The notes: generated from the letters alone by a model not told the origin. Shown: positions 27,238 to 35,868, counted from the stretch's first letter. The stretch is 43,206 nucleotides of DNA from Cyanobium sp. (GCA_014191755.1 BJHE01000018.1:1-43206); one strand, 5' to 3'. Numbers and translations: made by a program.

Positions 27238-27711
27238 TCAGAGCCGGGTCCGCTGCGGCAAGACCAGGCCAGGCGACTGGAGACTGGCTAACCAGGTAGC
27301 CAGCTCATGGCCGTGCTGCTGTTCCTCCAGCCAGAGGGTCTGGAAGAACGCCTGCTGCTCGGCGTCTCCGATCTGAAGACAGAAGCGCATGGCCTCGGCG
27401 TAGTGGGCGATCAGATCGTCCTCCAGCACGGCATTGCGGCGCAGGAGCTCAACCAGATCGCCAGCATGGGTCACGGGCCGCAGCTGGGAAGCGGCAGGAG
27501 CGACCCCCAGGGTGAGCATGCGCTTCACGATCCTCTCGGCGTGCTGCAACTCCTCCACCGTCTCCTGGCGAAAGCGATCAGCCGCCTCGCCCTCACCCCA
27601 GAGCTCCACAAGGGAGGCTTGGGTCATGTACTGCTGGACGGCGGAGAGTTCCAGGCTCAGGGCGCGCCCTAGATAGCCGAGGACGCGCGGATGGGCGGCT
27701 CCCACGGCCAT
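27238..27711 (-). CDS. Ferritin-like (bacterioferritin family) protein of the carboxysome locus
   Basis: A 157-residue four-helix ferritin-like protein. Metal-ligand candidates fall in the usual places: LELSAVQQYM in helix 1, EELQHAERI in helix 2 (ExxH), EDDLIAHYAEAMRF in helix 3 and WLEEQQHGHELATWL in helix 4 (ExxH). Such proteins are regularly found in cyanobacterial alpha-carboxysome loci, but their job there is not settled; iron storage or redox protection near Rubisco are possibilities. The ATG at 27711 overlaps the csoS1E stop in ATGA, which ties its translation to a shell protein. Confidence 0.85.
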   Translation of the reverse strand: MAVGAAHPRVLGYLGRALSLELSAVQQYMTQASLVELWGEGEAADRFRQETVEELQHAERIVKRMLTLGVAPAASQLRPVTHAGDLVELLRRNAVLEDDLIAHYAEAMRFCLQIGDAEQQAFFQTLWLEEQQHGHELATWLASLQSPGLVLPQRTRL

Positions 27712-28541
27712 CAAAGACGGCGAATGACGCCGCTGGCAGCGATGGCGGGTTCCACCTCACCGTGAGGGCGGGCAATGATGTGGGCTGCCACCAAACCGTC
27801 GCCGACCCGTTCGCAAGCGTCGGCGCCGGCGCGGACAGCCGCATTAACGGCGCCGGTTTCACCGCGCACCATGACGGTGACGTAGCCGCCACCGACAAAT
27901 TCCCGGGCGACGAGGGTCACCTCGGCGGCCTTGGTCATGGCGTCGGCCGCCTCAATGGCGGGAACCAGGCCGCGGGTCTCGATCATGCCGAGGGCAATGC
28001 CCTGAACCGTGTCAGCCATGGGGAAGGAAAGGGTGGATGGATTGGAAGGGGGTGTGATGGCACCACCACCGCGACGGGTGGCCGCGGTGGTGGCGCGTAC
28101 GGGGGTGGAAGTCCGGGCCCGGGACGGGATCGAACCGCTGGCTGAGGTGGAGCCGCTGCTTCGGCTGGCCGATCTCCGGGTCGTTGACGCGGCCTTGGCC
28201 GCGCCGGGCTTTCGGGCTACCGCAGCTGCCTTGGCGGCAGCCTGATTGGCGGTTGTGGAGGCAAGAGACTCCGCAGCCGCGGGCAGGACCCGGGGAGTGG
28301 AAACGGCCGTGGGCACCACATGCGCTGGAACAGCGGCAGGGGTGGCCGGCGCCGGGGTAGGGGCGCTGGCGGACGGACTGGTCGGGGGGTCGGCAATCGC
28401 CGACTCAAGCTGTTCTGCGGGTGATTGATGGTCCACGGGTGATTCATAGGAGCCGACTAGAACGGCACCGTCATCCACTGTGGGATTTGCACTGGGCCGG
28501 GCCACCGGGCGGGACGAGGAGCGATTCGTGCGGGTGGCCAT
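27711..28541 (-). CDS. csoS1E: CsoS1E: BMC-H shell protein with long basic N-terminal extension
   Basis: Residues 175-276 form a BMC (Pfam 00936) hexameric shell domain almost identical to CsoS1A: GIALGMIETRGLVPAIEAAD, REFVGGGYVTV, RGETGAVNAAVRAGADAC. Before it come 174 residues rich in Ala, Ser, Pro, Thr and Arg (for example KAAAVARKPGAAKAAS and TTRRSASRSSG), predicted disordered and strongly basic. This matches what is called CsoS1E in some Synechococcus. An internal ATG at 28019 would give a plain 102-residue CsoS1, but it is preceded only by pyrimidines (no ribosome site), so the long form is preferred. The extension might face the lumen and bind Rubisco or CsoS2; that is inference. Confidence 0.85.
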   Translation of the reverse strand: MATRTNRSSSRPVARPSANPTVDDGAVLVGSYESPVDHQSPAEQLESAIADPPTSPSASAPTPAPATPAAVPAHVVPTAVSTPRVLPAAAESLASTTANQAAAKAAAVARKPGAAKAASTTRRSASRSSGSTSASGSIPSRARTSTPVRATTAATRRGGGAITPPSNPSTLSFPMADTVQGIALGMIETRGLVPAIEAADAMTKAAEVTLVAREFVGGGYVTVMVRGETGAVNAAVRAGADACERVGDGLVAAHIIARPHGEVEPAIAASGVIRRL

Positions 28542-28636
28542 GGCGGAAGAAGGGAGGGGGAGGATACGGAATGGACGTAGCGGTGGAGGAGCCAGAGAGC
28601 CGCTCTGAAGAACAATTCAGAACGGGAGCGGGGGAG

Positions 28637-28888
28637 TCAGCCATCCGGTTCCCAGAAATCGATGATGCCGCCGATGGTGAGATCGGTATGCACCTCGGGA
28701 TTACCGCAGGCGAAGCGAGCGGCCGAGCCGCTGGCAGTGAACACCCAGTTGCCAACGGCGGCACCCACCGGATCCACCGCCACGCTGAGCTTGCCCTTGG
28801 ATGTGCGGAGCACACGCAGGTTCATGTGTGCCAGTCCAGGCACCCGCTGGGTGCACACCAAGGAACCGGCCACCTGCATGATCTCCAT
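28637..28888 (-). CDS. csoS4B: Carboxysome vertex protein CsoS4B
   Basis: An 83-residue BMC-P (EutN/CcmL) protein, which as a pentamer closes vertices of the icosahedral shell. Family sequence is visible throughout: MQVAGSLVCTQRVPGLAHM, LSVAVDPVGAAVGNWVF, SGSAARFACGNPEVHTDL and IGGIIDFWEP. The start overlaps the csoS4A stop (ATGA), so the two vertex proteins are translationally coupled. The length is normal, unlike that of CsoS4A. Confidence 0.94.
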   Translation of the reverse strand: MEIMQVAGSLVCTQRVPGLAHMNLRVLRTSKGKLSVAVDPVGAAVGNWVFTASGSAARFACGNPEVHTDLTIGGIIDFWEPDG

Positions 28889-29277
28889 CAGATCTTGCCT
28901 CCGCCATTGGAGCCAAGAGCCGGAGATTGGGCGGCGGAGATTGGAGCCGCTGATTGGCTCGAAGGGGCGATCTCGGTATTCGCTGCCGATTCCGAGACGG
29001 CGATGGTCTCAGATTTGACGGATGCCTTGCCGGCGTCAGGATCCCAGTGATCGATGATTCCAACGATGGTCAGATCGCTCGGATAGGACTTGCTGCCGGC
29101 GGCTTCACGGGCGGCGGAGCTGCCGACGCAGATCACCCAATCGCCGGGAATGCAGCCCACCGCGTCAACAGCAACCTTCTGGGTGCTGCCATCAAGGACC
29201 ACCTGAAGGTGTTTGTGCTCGAAGTCGGGAATGCGATTGGTGGAGACCAACGGCTTCACCACTTTGCATATCAGCAT
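28888..29277 (-). CDS. csoS4A: Carboxysome vertex protein CsoS4A with C-terminal tail
   Basis: Residues 1-82 are a standard BMC-P pentamer protein: MLICKVVKPLVSTNRIPDF, VAVDAVGCIPGDWVICV, SSAAREAAGSK, DLTIVGIIDHWDP. A further 47 residues (83-129) rich in Ser, Ala, Glu and Thr follow, ending in GSNGGGKI; the family is usually 80-90 residues long. ATG 29277 is chosen because GGGGGAGGG lies just upstream and the protein then begins at the conserved MLICKV. One base separates it from the csoSCA stop (TGAAATG). Confidence 0.92.
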   Translation of the reverse strand: MLICKVVKPLVSTNRIPDFEHKHLQVVLDGSTQKVAVDAVGCIPGDWVICVGSSAAREAAGSKSYPSDLTIVGIIDHWDPDAGKASVKSETIAVSESAANTEIAPSSQSAAPISAAQSPALGSNGGGKI

Positions 29278-29278
29278 T

Positions 29279-30895
29279 TCAGTGCCCTCCCCCAGTTGCA
29301 AAGGTGATAGACGACCCTACCGCTTCGGCGGGGGCATGGCGGTCCTGGTCGTGCACGGTGAGCAGGGCATGAATCAGCCCTTCAGCGAAGAGTTCGCTGT
29401 AGCGCTGACGCATTGCCTCCAGCACCCGTTCAGCGTGGCGCACGGCGCGATCGCGGGCTCCGGGCACCTTGCCGCTGTAGTCGAAGCGCACTACCACCGG
29501 CACCGGCAGGCCCCGAGACACATTGAGCCCTTTGAAGATCTTCACCCCTACATCCAGATCGGGAGCACCTTCCTCAACGGTGTCCATGTAGGCGAAGTAG
29601 GTGAGATTGCGCAGGTGAATCTCCTTGAAGCCGATGCCCACGCCGATGAAACGTTCGGCATGGCCAGCATCGGCGTAGTGGCCGCCGTGGTACTCACGCA
29701 CGTAATCGATCTGGGAGATGTTGTTCTCAATCAGGCGACAGATCAGCTTCACCATGCCGGAATCCGGGCTGGCGGCAGCCGCCTGTTCCACCATCGCCTG
29801 GAGGCGGGCCCGGCCCTCGGCAACACCGAGGTGACGGGTGGCCTCGTACGCCTCACGGGCGTCCAGCCAACGCTCCAGGTTGGTGCTGCCATCGAGCCCT
29901 GGCACGTGCACCCGGATCGCGTCGGTGTCGGTGTCGATGCCGATCAGGAGACGGTCCACGGAGGCACCGCAGCAGAAGCTGTTCTCCACCGCCTGCTGGA
30001 AGTCTTGCAGACGCCTGGCACCACAGGAGGCGGCCAGGGCGTCGTCGCTGCCGTGGGCAGCGCACCCTTCATGGGCCGGATCCAGGGAACTGAAGTGGTA
30101 GAGAACAACCTTCAGGTAACGGGTGTCGGCGTGGGCTGGGTTGGGCAGGGCTTCGCGGTAGCGGCGATGCTCGGTCTTCACCCAGCGGTTCACCGTGTTC
30201 TCCACATCGAACAGGGCACCGGCATGCGGCCGGCGGCGCACAGCGCTGTAGGGGATCCGCAGGGCATAGGCGATGGCATGGGCCAGGCGGCCGTCGGCGC
30301 AGGGGGTGATATCGAGCAGATGAAAGCCGCACTCCAGCAGGAAGGATTCGAATGCCTGGGCGGCCTCGCTGCCCCGTTGGCCCTCCAGGGGATCCTGCTG
30401 AAAGAAGGTGGCGCTGGTCTGCTCAAAGGTCTCGAACACGCACCAGGCGAACAGGGTGCGCATGTCGAGCTGGGTCACCCAGGCCCTCTCCAAGATCGGC
30501 AGGGGAAGCTCATATCCCAGCTCGGCGCGGGCGAGCTGCTGGGCCCGGACGACAAAATCATCCTCGTGCTGCAGGGCGGAGAGCTGTTTGAGCACCGGCA
30601 CGATCCGGTCGAACGCTTCTTTCACCCTGTTGTCATAGGCCTGAAGCCGGGCGTTGGTGCGTCCATCGCTCATGGGATGAAGACCAGCCGTCGTCCTTCC
30701 CATAGAACCGAGGCGCACCAACGGCGCGCTGGCGGACTGAAGCGAAGCGGAAGCGGTCGCCGTGGGGTTGGCCCCCAGACCATCACCCCGTACGGTGGCC
30801 AGCCGATCGCGCAAGCCAGAAGCATCACCGATGGGACGGCGCCGCGGTGCGCTCGGGGCCAGAGAGCGGCTGGAGATGGCCGGACGGCGGGACAT
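29279..30895 (-). CDS. csoSCA: Carboxysomal carbonic anhydrase CsoSCA
   Basis: The shell-associated epsilon/beta-type carbonic anhydrase that turns bicarbonate into CO2 for Rubisco inside the carboxysome. The 538-residue protein shows the zinc site: Cys199 with the Asp201/Arg203 dyad in ITPCADGR, then His267 and Cys278 in YHFSSLDPAHEGC, with the eleven-residue spacing known from Halothiobacillus CsoSCA (C173, H242, C253). A basic, unstructured N-terminus (residues 1-75, with APRRRP) is in the place where other CsoSCA proteins bind Rubisco. It lies 7 bases downstream of csoS2. Confidence 0.94.
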   Translation of the reverse strand: MSRRPAISSRSLAPSAPRRRPIGDASGLRDRLATVRGDGLGANPTATASASLQSASAPLVRLGSMGRTTAGLHPMSDGRTNARLQAYDNRVKEAFDRIVPVLKQLSALQHEDDFVVRAQQLARAELGYELPLPILERAWVTQLDMRTLFAWCVFETFEQTSATFFQQDPLEGQRGSEAAQAFESFLLECGFHLLDITPCADGRLAHAIAYALRIPYSAVRRRPHAGALFDVENTVNRWVKTEHRRYREALPNPAHADTRYLKVVLYHFSSLDPAHEGCAAHGSDDALAASCGARRLQDFQQAVENSFCCGASVDRLLIGIDTDTDAIRVHVPGLDGSTNLERWLDAREAYEATRHLGVAEGRARLQAMVEQAAAASPDSGMVKLICRLIENNISQIDYVREYHGGHYADAGHAERFIGVGIGFKEIHLRNLTYFAYMDTVEEGAPDLDVGVKIFKGLNVSRGLPVPVVVRFDYSGKVPGARDRAVRHAERVLEAMRQRYSELFAEGLIHALLTVHDQDRHAPAEAVGSSITFATGGGH

Positions 30896-30902
30896 CGTGC
30901 GC

Positions 30903-33287
30903 TCAGCCCCGGGCCCCGCCCGACACCGTGATCAAAGAACCCGCGACGGTGTTGCCGCTGGAACCGGTGATCCGGCTGACGGGTTCGGGTACATCCTCGT
31001 TGCGCTTCGGCAGTTGACCGGGCATCGCCGTGAGAACACCGCGGCGGCTGGGGTTGCGACGGCGGGCCGACACACCCTCGGTTCCGGTCACCCGGTCACC
31101 ACGATCCCAGTCGTCACCAGTTATACGAAGACCGGAACCCTCACCGGTGACCCGGGAGACCGCGAGGGCTGTCGCTGCGGCTGCAGGGACCTGGGCGGGA
31201 ACCAGCACCGGCTGACTGGGACGGCGATCGAAGCGGAACTGCTCCGTACCGGTCACCTTGTCAGCCGCCATGTCAAAAGGGCCGGTAATCCTCCCGCCGA
31301 ACTCGTAGCTGCTACCGGTCACGGCACCCTTTTTTTCGCGCTGCACCTGGGCTACCCGCGCCGGTGACTGCACGCTGAACTGCTGCCAGGGCGCAGCCTC
31401 CAAGGGCTGGGGGAAGTCGCCATCGGAGACCGAGGCGGCGCCGCAGGCTTCGATGCGCTGGTCTGCTCCCACATAGGGGGTGCCGGACACATCGCCGCAG
31501 GCACCCCGCTCGGCGCCGGTCATCACACCACCGATACCGGGCTGAATGCCGGTCATCACCGACCCCATTCGCATCGGAGTGCGCTGGCGCACGGCGGCCA
31601 CCTGACTGGTGGAGCACCAGTTGCCAGCCTCCTCAAGGCCGGCGTAGGGGGTGCCCGTCACCACCTTGCAGGTGCCGGGCTCATCACCGGTCACGTTCTC
31701 GGAGCGGCCGGTGCGGGTGCCGCTCACCACCAGGTTGCGGTTGGTCACACTGAAACCCACCTTGGCGGCTTCCGGAGCGGGCCGGACTTCGCAGAAACGG
31801 TCGTATTGCTGGCTGCCGACGTATTCGTCGCCCGTGACCATCCGGCAACTTCCCGGTTCATCGCCGGTCACCTGATCGCTGCGGCCCACGTGAGTGCCGG
31901 TGATACCGGTGCCGCGCAGGGTTTGCAGGCTGGCCACCTTCACCGGGCTGCGGCCGCCCAGGTCAGAGTGATCGTTCACATATTGGTCGCCGGTGAGCTG
32001 GCGAGCCGATCCGGCCTCGTTGCCGGTCACCTTCTCGGAGCGACCCACCATCACGCCAGAAACCTGCCGGCCGGCGGTGGTGGTGGTCTGCCCCACCTTG
32101 CGGGGGTTGGGGGAACTGATGCCGCAGTAAGCGGCGTCCTGGTTGGCCGACACGTATTCGGTGCCAGTCACGAGCTTGCAGGTTCCGGGCTCGTCGCCGG
32201 TCACCTTCTCGGAGCGGCCCACCTCGTTGCCGGTCACCCGGTTGCCGTGGCTGGTGGCGCTGACGCGCACCTTGGCGGGCTGGCGACTGGGCGCTTCGCT
32301 CTGGCAGAAGGTCTGGAAAACCTCGGAGCCGAGGTATTCAGTGCCAGTGATCGTGCGGCAGGTGGCATCTTCATTACCGGTGGTCTTCACCGAGCGGTTG
32401 GCCTGAGTGCCGGTCACGAGCTGGCCGGAGAGGGTCTCACTCACGCCCACCTTCAGGCTGGCCTGAGCGTCAGCGGCGGCGGCCTGTCTGGCGCCATTGC
32501 GGTTGGGACCACTGGGGCGGGTGCCGCCACTGCGGCTGCTGCTAGCGGAGCCCAGCTTGCACTTCAGCTCCCGCAGCTTCTGGGCCAACTCCCGGCTGCT
32601 GATGTCAGGGTTGCCCTGCCGCGCCACGCTGGCGGCGCTGGTGCTGTTAGAGGTGCTGGCCGATTTGCCGCGCTTGGAGAGGGCCTCGCGACGGGCCAAG
32701 ACCAGGGCACGGCTGGGGTTGTTCACGGCAGCCCGCTTGGTGGTGGCGGCACGGCGTTCGGCAGCGGGCGAAGCGGCCGACGTGCGGGAGGGCGCGGAAA
32801 GGGATGGCAGGCTGGTGCGGTTGCTGCGGCTGGTCGCGGAGGTGGTGTCCTCCTTCTCCTGGCACTTGCACTTGTGCTCAGGATCCCTGGCGGCAGCTGC
32901 TGGAGCCGGGGCGGCGTGGGCCAGGTCGGTGCGGGTGCGGTCCTTGGAGGCATCGGCGCGCTTGCCGCGGCGGGAGAGGGCCTCACGGCGGGCCAGCACC
33001 AGATCGCGGCTGGGGTTGGGCACGGGGCGCGCGGCGCTGCTGCGATCGGGGGAAGGGCTGCCGAGGGCGGCTACGGAAGGACGGCTGCGGGATGCCGTGG
33101 CCACGGGGCTCACCGGAGCCGCCACGGTGGGGGCTGCCGCTGGAATCACTGTTCGGGCCGGCAGGGCATCGGCGGCTGTCCGCACTCGGCCAGGGGCCGA
33201 GTTGTAGCGGCCAGCGGATTTCTTACCGCCTTCGGTGAGGGCCTTGCGGCGCTCCAAGGCTGCTTGACGACTCGATGTGCTGGCCAT
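30903..33287 (-). CDS. csoS2: Carboxysome scaffold CsoS2
   Basis: A 794-residue, largely disordered, basic organiser that links Rubisco to the shell. The N-region has four Rubisco-binding N-repeats (ALERRKALTEGGKK, LARREALSRRGKR, LARREALSKRGKS and a degenerate ELAQKLRELKCK). The middle has six M-repeats built on VTG motifs such as GRSEKVTGDEPGTC and VTGTEYV. The C-region (from ~residue 616) carries further VTG motifs and ends in the shell-anchoring peptide ITGSSGNTVAGSLITVSGG. The frame is open to 33443, but ATG 33287 begins with the expected MASTSSRQAALERRK. The third M-repeat lacks the terminal Cys that the others have. Confidence 0.94.
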   Translation of the reverse strand: MASTSSRQAALERRKALTEGGKKSAGRYNSAPGRVRTAADALPARTVIPAAAPTVAAPVSPVATASRSRPSVAALGSPSPDRSSAARPVPNPSRDLVLARREALSRRGKRADASKDRTRTDLAHAAPAPAAAARDPEHKCKCQEKEDTTSATSRSNRTSLPSLSAPSRTSAASPAAERRAATTKRAAVNNPSRALVLARREALSKRGKSASTSNSTSAASVARQGNPDISSRELAQKLRELKCKLGSASSSRSGGTRPSGPNRNGARQAAAADAQASLKVGVSETLSGQLVTGTQANRSVKTTGNEDATCRTITGTEYLGSEVFQTFCQSEAPSRQPAKVRVSATSHGNRVTGNEVGRSEKVTGDEPGTCKLVTGTEYVSANQDAAYCGISSPNPRKVGQTTTTAGRQVSGVMVGRSEKVTGNEAGSARQLTGDQYVNDHSDLGGRSPVKVASLQTLRGTGITGTHVGRSDQVTGDEPGSCRMVTGDEYVGSQQYDRFCEVRPAPEAAKVGFSVTNRNLVVSGTRTGRSENVTGDEPGTCKVVTGTPYAGLEEAGNWCSTSQVAAVRQRTPMRMGSVMTGIQPGIGGVMTGAERGACGDVSGTPYVGADQRIEACGAASVSDGDFPQPLEAAPWQQFSVQSPARVAQVQREKKGAVTGSSYEFGGRITGPFDMAADKVTGTEQFRFDRRPSQPVLVPAQVPAAAATALAVSRVTGEGSGLRITGDDWDRGDRVTGTEGVSARRRNPSRRGVLTAMPGQLPKRNEDVPEPVSRITGSSGNTVAGSLITVSGGARG
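31440..32460. repeat. Six coding M-repeats of csoS2
   Basis: Six related units of about 150-170 bases encode the CsoS2 M-repeats, each with three VTG-type motifs (plus-strand core resembling GGTCACCTTCTCGGAGCG and CCGGGCTCATCACCGGTCAC). They are protein repeats under coding constraint. The third unit (near 31970-32090) is the most divergent and lacks the Cys at the unit end. Confidence 0.85.
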
Positions 33288-33447
33288 GACCGCCCGGGTA
33301 AAGGGTTTGTCGACGTCGGAGACGTCAGGAGTGAAAAAGACCTTGCTCCTATCCAACCCGCCCTGCTCGCCTGACCCCTGTGGGGCCGCGGAAGAGGGTG
33401 AGGATGGATTGAAGTCAGCCGATCTCTGACGAGATCTCTTCAAGAAC

Positions 33448-33474
33448 GATCCACAAGTCTTGGACTTGTGGATC
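33448..33474 (-). promoter_or_regulatory. Perfect hairpin between rbcS and csoS2
   Basis: GATCCACAAGTC (33448-33459), a three-base loop (TTG), then GACTTGTGGATC (33463-33474): a perfect 12-bp stem in the rbcS-csoS2 gap. There is no U-run after it, so it is not a classic intrinsic terminator. It is well placed to lower or stabilise parts of the transcript and so set the high Rubisco to lower shell-protein ratio. Confidence 0.75.
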
Positions 33475-33527
33475 AGATCGCCGGAAAAGGTGAGGTTCCG
33501 CCGCAGGACGGAACCGCTAGCCGCGAA

Positions 33528-33869
33528 TCAGCGGCCTTCGAACACCACGAAGCAGGCACCCTGGCTCTGGGTGTAGGCGTCGTAGCCCACTAGACGCACG
33601 TGGTGGTCGGGGTAGGCGCGATGGGCGGCCTCGAGTTCGCTCACGATCACACCGAGATCCTTCTCACCGAAGAAGGGCAGCTTCCAGTACGACCAGTAGG
33701 TCGCCATCGAGCGGCTGGGGTGAACGTGCTCGATCAGGGGGCTCCAACCCTGGGCGATGATGTAGGCAATTTGATCGTAGATCTCGTCCTGGGTGAAGGG
33801 CGGCAGGAAGCCGAACGTCTCCAGGGTGGCGACTGTTTGGTAGTCACCCACGGTGCTCTTGAAGGGCAT
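33528..33869 (-). CDS. rbcS: Ribulose bisphosphate carboxylase small subunit, form IA
   Basis: A 113-residue small subunit of the L8S8 Rubisco. Features: the N-terminal PFKSTVGDYQTVATLETFGFLP, the central WSYWKLPFFGEKD, and the C-terminal HHVRLVGYDAYTQSQGACFVV. The short N-terminus and the sequence after YDA are typical of the carboxysomal form IA. It lies 105 bases after rbcL, with a modest ribosome site (AAGGAT) seven to eight bases before the ATG. A hairpin separates it from csoS2. Confidence 0.96.
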   Translation of the reverse strand: MPFKSTVGDYQTVATLETFGFLPPFTQDEIYDQIAYIIAQGWSPLIEHVHPSRSMATYWSYWKLPFFGEKDLGVIVSELEAAHRAYPDHHVRLVGYDAYTQSQGACFVVFEGR

Positions 33870-33974
33870 GGGGATCCTTGGGATGAAGGGGGATGGGCAG
33901 TTATGGCAACAGCCGCGACCGGGGGAAAGGAACTCAAAGCGCTCCTATTCCGCTGATCAACGGCGATTGCGCCT

Positions 33975-35384
33975 TTAGACGTCGAGTTTGTCGACGGTGT
34001 CGAACTCGAACTTGATTTCCTTCCAGGTTTCCAGGGCGATCGCCAGCTCCGGGCTGTGCTTGGCGGCTTCCGTGAGGATGTCGCGGCCTTCGCGTTCGAT
34101 TTCACGACCGGCGTTGCGGGCCTTTACGCAGGCTTCCAGGGCCACCCGGTTGGCAGCGGCACCGGCGGCCGAACCCCAGGGGTGGCCGTGGGTGCCACCA
34201 CCGAACTGGAGCACCGAGTCGTCACCGAAGATGGCCACGAGGGCAGGCATGTGCCAGACGTGGATACCGCCGGAGGCCACGGCAAAGACGCCGCCCATTG
34301 AACCCCAGTCCTGGTCAAAGAAGTTGCCGCGGGTGCGGTCTTCGGGAACGAAGGATTCACGCAACTGGTCGATGTAACCGAGCGTGGTCTGGCGATCCCC
34401 TTCCAGCTTGCCCACCACGGTGCCGGTGTGCAGTTGGTCACCACCGGAGAGGCGCAGGCACTTGGCCAGTACCCGGAAGTGGATCCCGTGCTTGGGATGA
34501 CGGTCGATCACCGCGTGCATGGCCCGGTGGATGTGGAGCAGCATGCCGTTCTTGCGGCACCACTTGGCCAGACCGGTATTGGCGGTAAAACCACCGGTGA
34601 TGTAGTCGTGCATGATGATCGGCTGACCCAGTTCCTTGGCGAACTCGGCCCGCTCGTACATCTCTTCGGGGGTGTTGGCGGTGCAGTTGAGGTAGTGCCC
34701 CTTCTTCTCGCCGGTTTCCTCCTGGGCCGAACGCACGGCCTCAGCCACGAACTCGAAACGGTTCTGCCAGCGCTGGAAGGGCTGGGAGTTGATGTTTTCG
34801 TCGTCCTTGGTGAAGTCGAGACCGCCGCGCAGGCACTCGTACACCACCCGGCCGTAGTTTTTGCCGCTCAGGCCGAGCTTCGGCTTGATGGTGCAACCCA
34901 GCAGGGGACGGCCGTACTTGTTCATCCGATCGCGTTCGACCACGATGCCGTTCGGCGGACCCATGCAGGTCTTGATGAAGGCGATCGGGAAGCGAATGTC
35001 TTCGAGGCGCAGGTGGCGCAGGGCCTTGAAGCCAAACACGTTGCCGACCAGGGAGGTCAGAACGTTGGTGATCGAGCCCTCCTCGAACAGGTCGAGGGGG
35101 TAGGCGATGAAGGCATAAAAGGATTCCTTGTCGCCAGGAACATCTTCGATGCGATAGCAACGGCCCTTGTAGAAGTCGAGGTCGGTGAGGAGCTCGGACC
35201 ACACGGTGGACCAGGTGCCTGTGGAGGATTCAGCGGCCACAGCGGCAGCCACCTCTTCGCGGGGCACACCTTCCTGGCCGGTGCACTTGAAGCAGGCCAG
35301 CAGGTCGGTGTCGAGGGGGACGTAATCAGGAGTCCAATACGTGTCGCGGTACTCCTTGACCCCGGCGTCGTACTTCTTGCTCAT
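33975..35384 (-). CDS. rbcL: Ribulose bisphosphate carboxylase large subunit, form IA
   Basis: A 469-residue form IA (proteobacterial-like) large subunit, beginning [17 protein letters not shown], which marks an alpha-cyanobacterium. Active-site residues are present: Lys167 and Lys169 in TIKPKLGLS (K175/K177 in spinach numbering), and the carbamylated Lys193 with Mg ligands Asp195 and Glu196 in [20 protein letters not shown] lies in the C-terminal barrel. A ribosome site GGAGAA precedes the ATG. It lies 61 bases downstream of csoS1A and is followed by rbcS. Confidence 0.97.
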   Translation of the reverse strand: MSKKYDAGVKEYRDTYWTPDYVPLDTDLLACFKCTGQEGVPREEVAAAVAAESSTGTWSTVWSELLTDLDFYKGRCYRIEDVPGDKESFYAFIAYPLDLFEEGSITNVLTSLVGNVFGFKALRHLRLEDIRFPIAFIKTCMGPPNGIVVERDRMNKYGRPLLGCTIKPKLGLSGKNYGRVVYECLRGGLDFTKDDENINSQPFQRWQNRFEFVAEAVRSAQEETGEKKGHYLNCTANTPEEMYERAEFAKELGQPIIMHDYITGGFTANTGLAKWCRKNGMLLHIHRAMHAVIDRHPKHGIHFRVLAKCLRLSGGDQLHTGTVVGKLEGDRQTTLGYIDQLRESFVPEDRTRGNFFDQDWGSMGGVFAVASGGIHVWHMPALVAIFGDDSVLQFGGGTHGHPWGSAAGAAANRVALEACVKARNAGREIEREGRDILTEAAKHSPELAIALETWKEIKFEFDTVDKLDV

Positions 35385-35445
35385 GGGGATTCTCCGGTTG
35401 GGTCGTTAGGGATGAGGAAAGGGAAGCGCGTCAGACGCGGTCCGC

Positions 35446-35757
35446 TCAGTCCTTTGAGCCCAGCCCGAAGCTGCTGTTCAGGGCAGGTTCCACTTCGCGG
35501 TGGGGGCGGGCAATGATGTGAGCTGCCACTAGGCCATCGCCCACGCGCTCACAGGCGTCAGCACCGGCGCGCACAGCAGCGTTCACGGCACCGGTTTCGC
35601 CGCGCACGAGGACGGTGACGTAACCGCCGCCCACGAATTCACGACCGATCAGGCGGACTTCAGCGGCCTTGGTCATGGCGTCAGCCGCTTCGATTGCGGG
35701 AACCAGACCGCGGGTCTCGATCATGCCGAGGGCAATGCCCATGGTTTCGTTTGCCAT
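35446..35757 (-). CDS. csoS1A: Major carboxysome shell protein CsoS1 (BMC-H)
   Basis: A 103-residue BMC hexamer that builds the facets of the alpha-carboxysome shell. Typical sequence: MGIALGMIETRGLVPAIEA, GREFVGGGYVTVLVRGETG, AAVRAGADACERVGDG, HIIARPHREVEP. ATG 35757 has AGGAG about nine bases upstream. First gene of the csoS1-rbcL-rbcS-csoS2 series and probably the most highly expressed shell gene. Its coding sequence is roughly 85% identical by eye to the BMC part of csoS1E 7.7 kb away. Confidence 0.96.
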   Translation of the reverse strand: MANETMGIALGMIETRGLVPAIEAADAMTKAAEVRLIGREFVGGGYVTVLVRGETGAVNAAVRAGADACERVGDGLVAAHIIARPHREVEPALNSSFGLGSKD

Positions 35758-35868
35758 TACCTGCTCCTGGAGGAGGGGGGTGGAATGTTCGTGTGCAACC
35801 CTGCTCCGCCGCCTAACCTCCCGTCAACCCATAGAGGCAAGAACCGCCATCACCGTTTTAAGCCGCGC

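Noticed and set aside
29213..30931. Long plus-strand open frame opposite csoSCA
   Set aside because: Antisense shadow of a certain gene; its Gly/His/Ala/Glu-rich composition mirrors minus-strand codon bias and it has no recognisable domain.
31806..33374. 522-codon plus-strand open frame opposite csoS2
   Set aside because: Antisense to the csoS2 repeats; its repeated VAGHLLGA-like sequence is just the complement of the M-repeats.
33288..33443. N-terminal extension of CsoS2
   Set aside because: Starts only at a TTG, reaches up to the rbcS-csoS2 hairpin, and lacks CsoS2 motifs; ATG 33287 begins at the conserved N-terminus.
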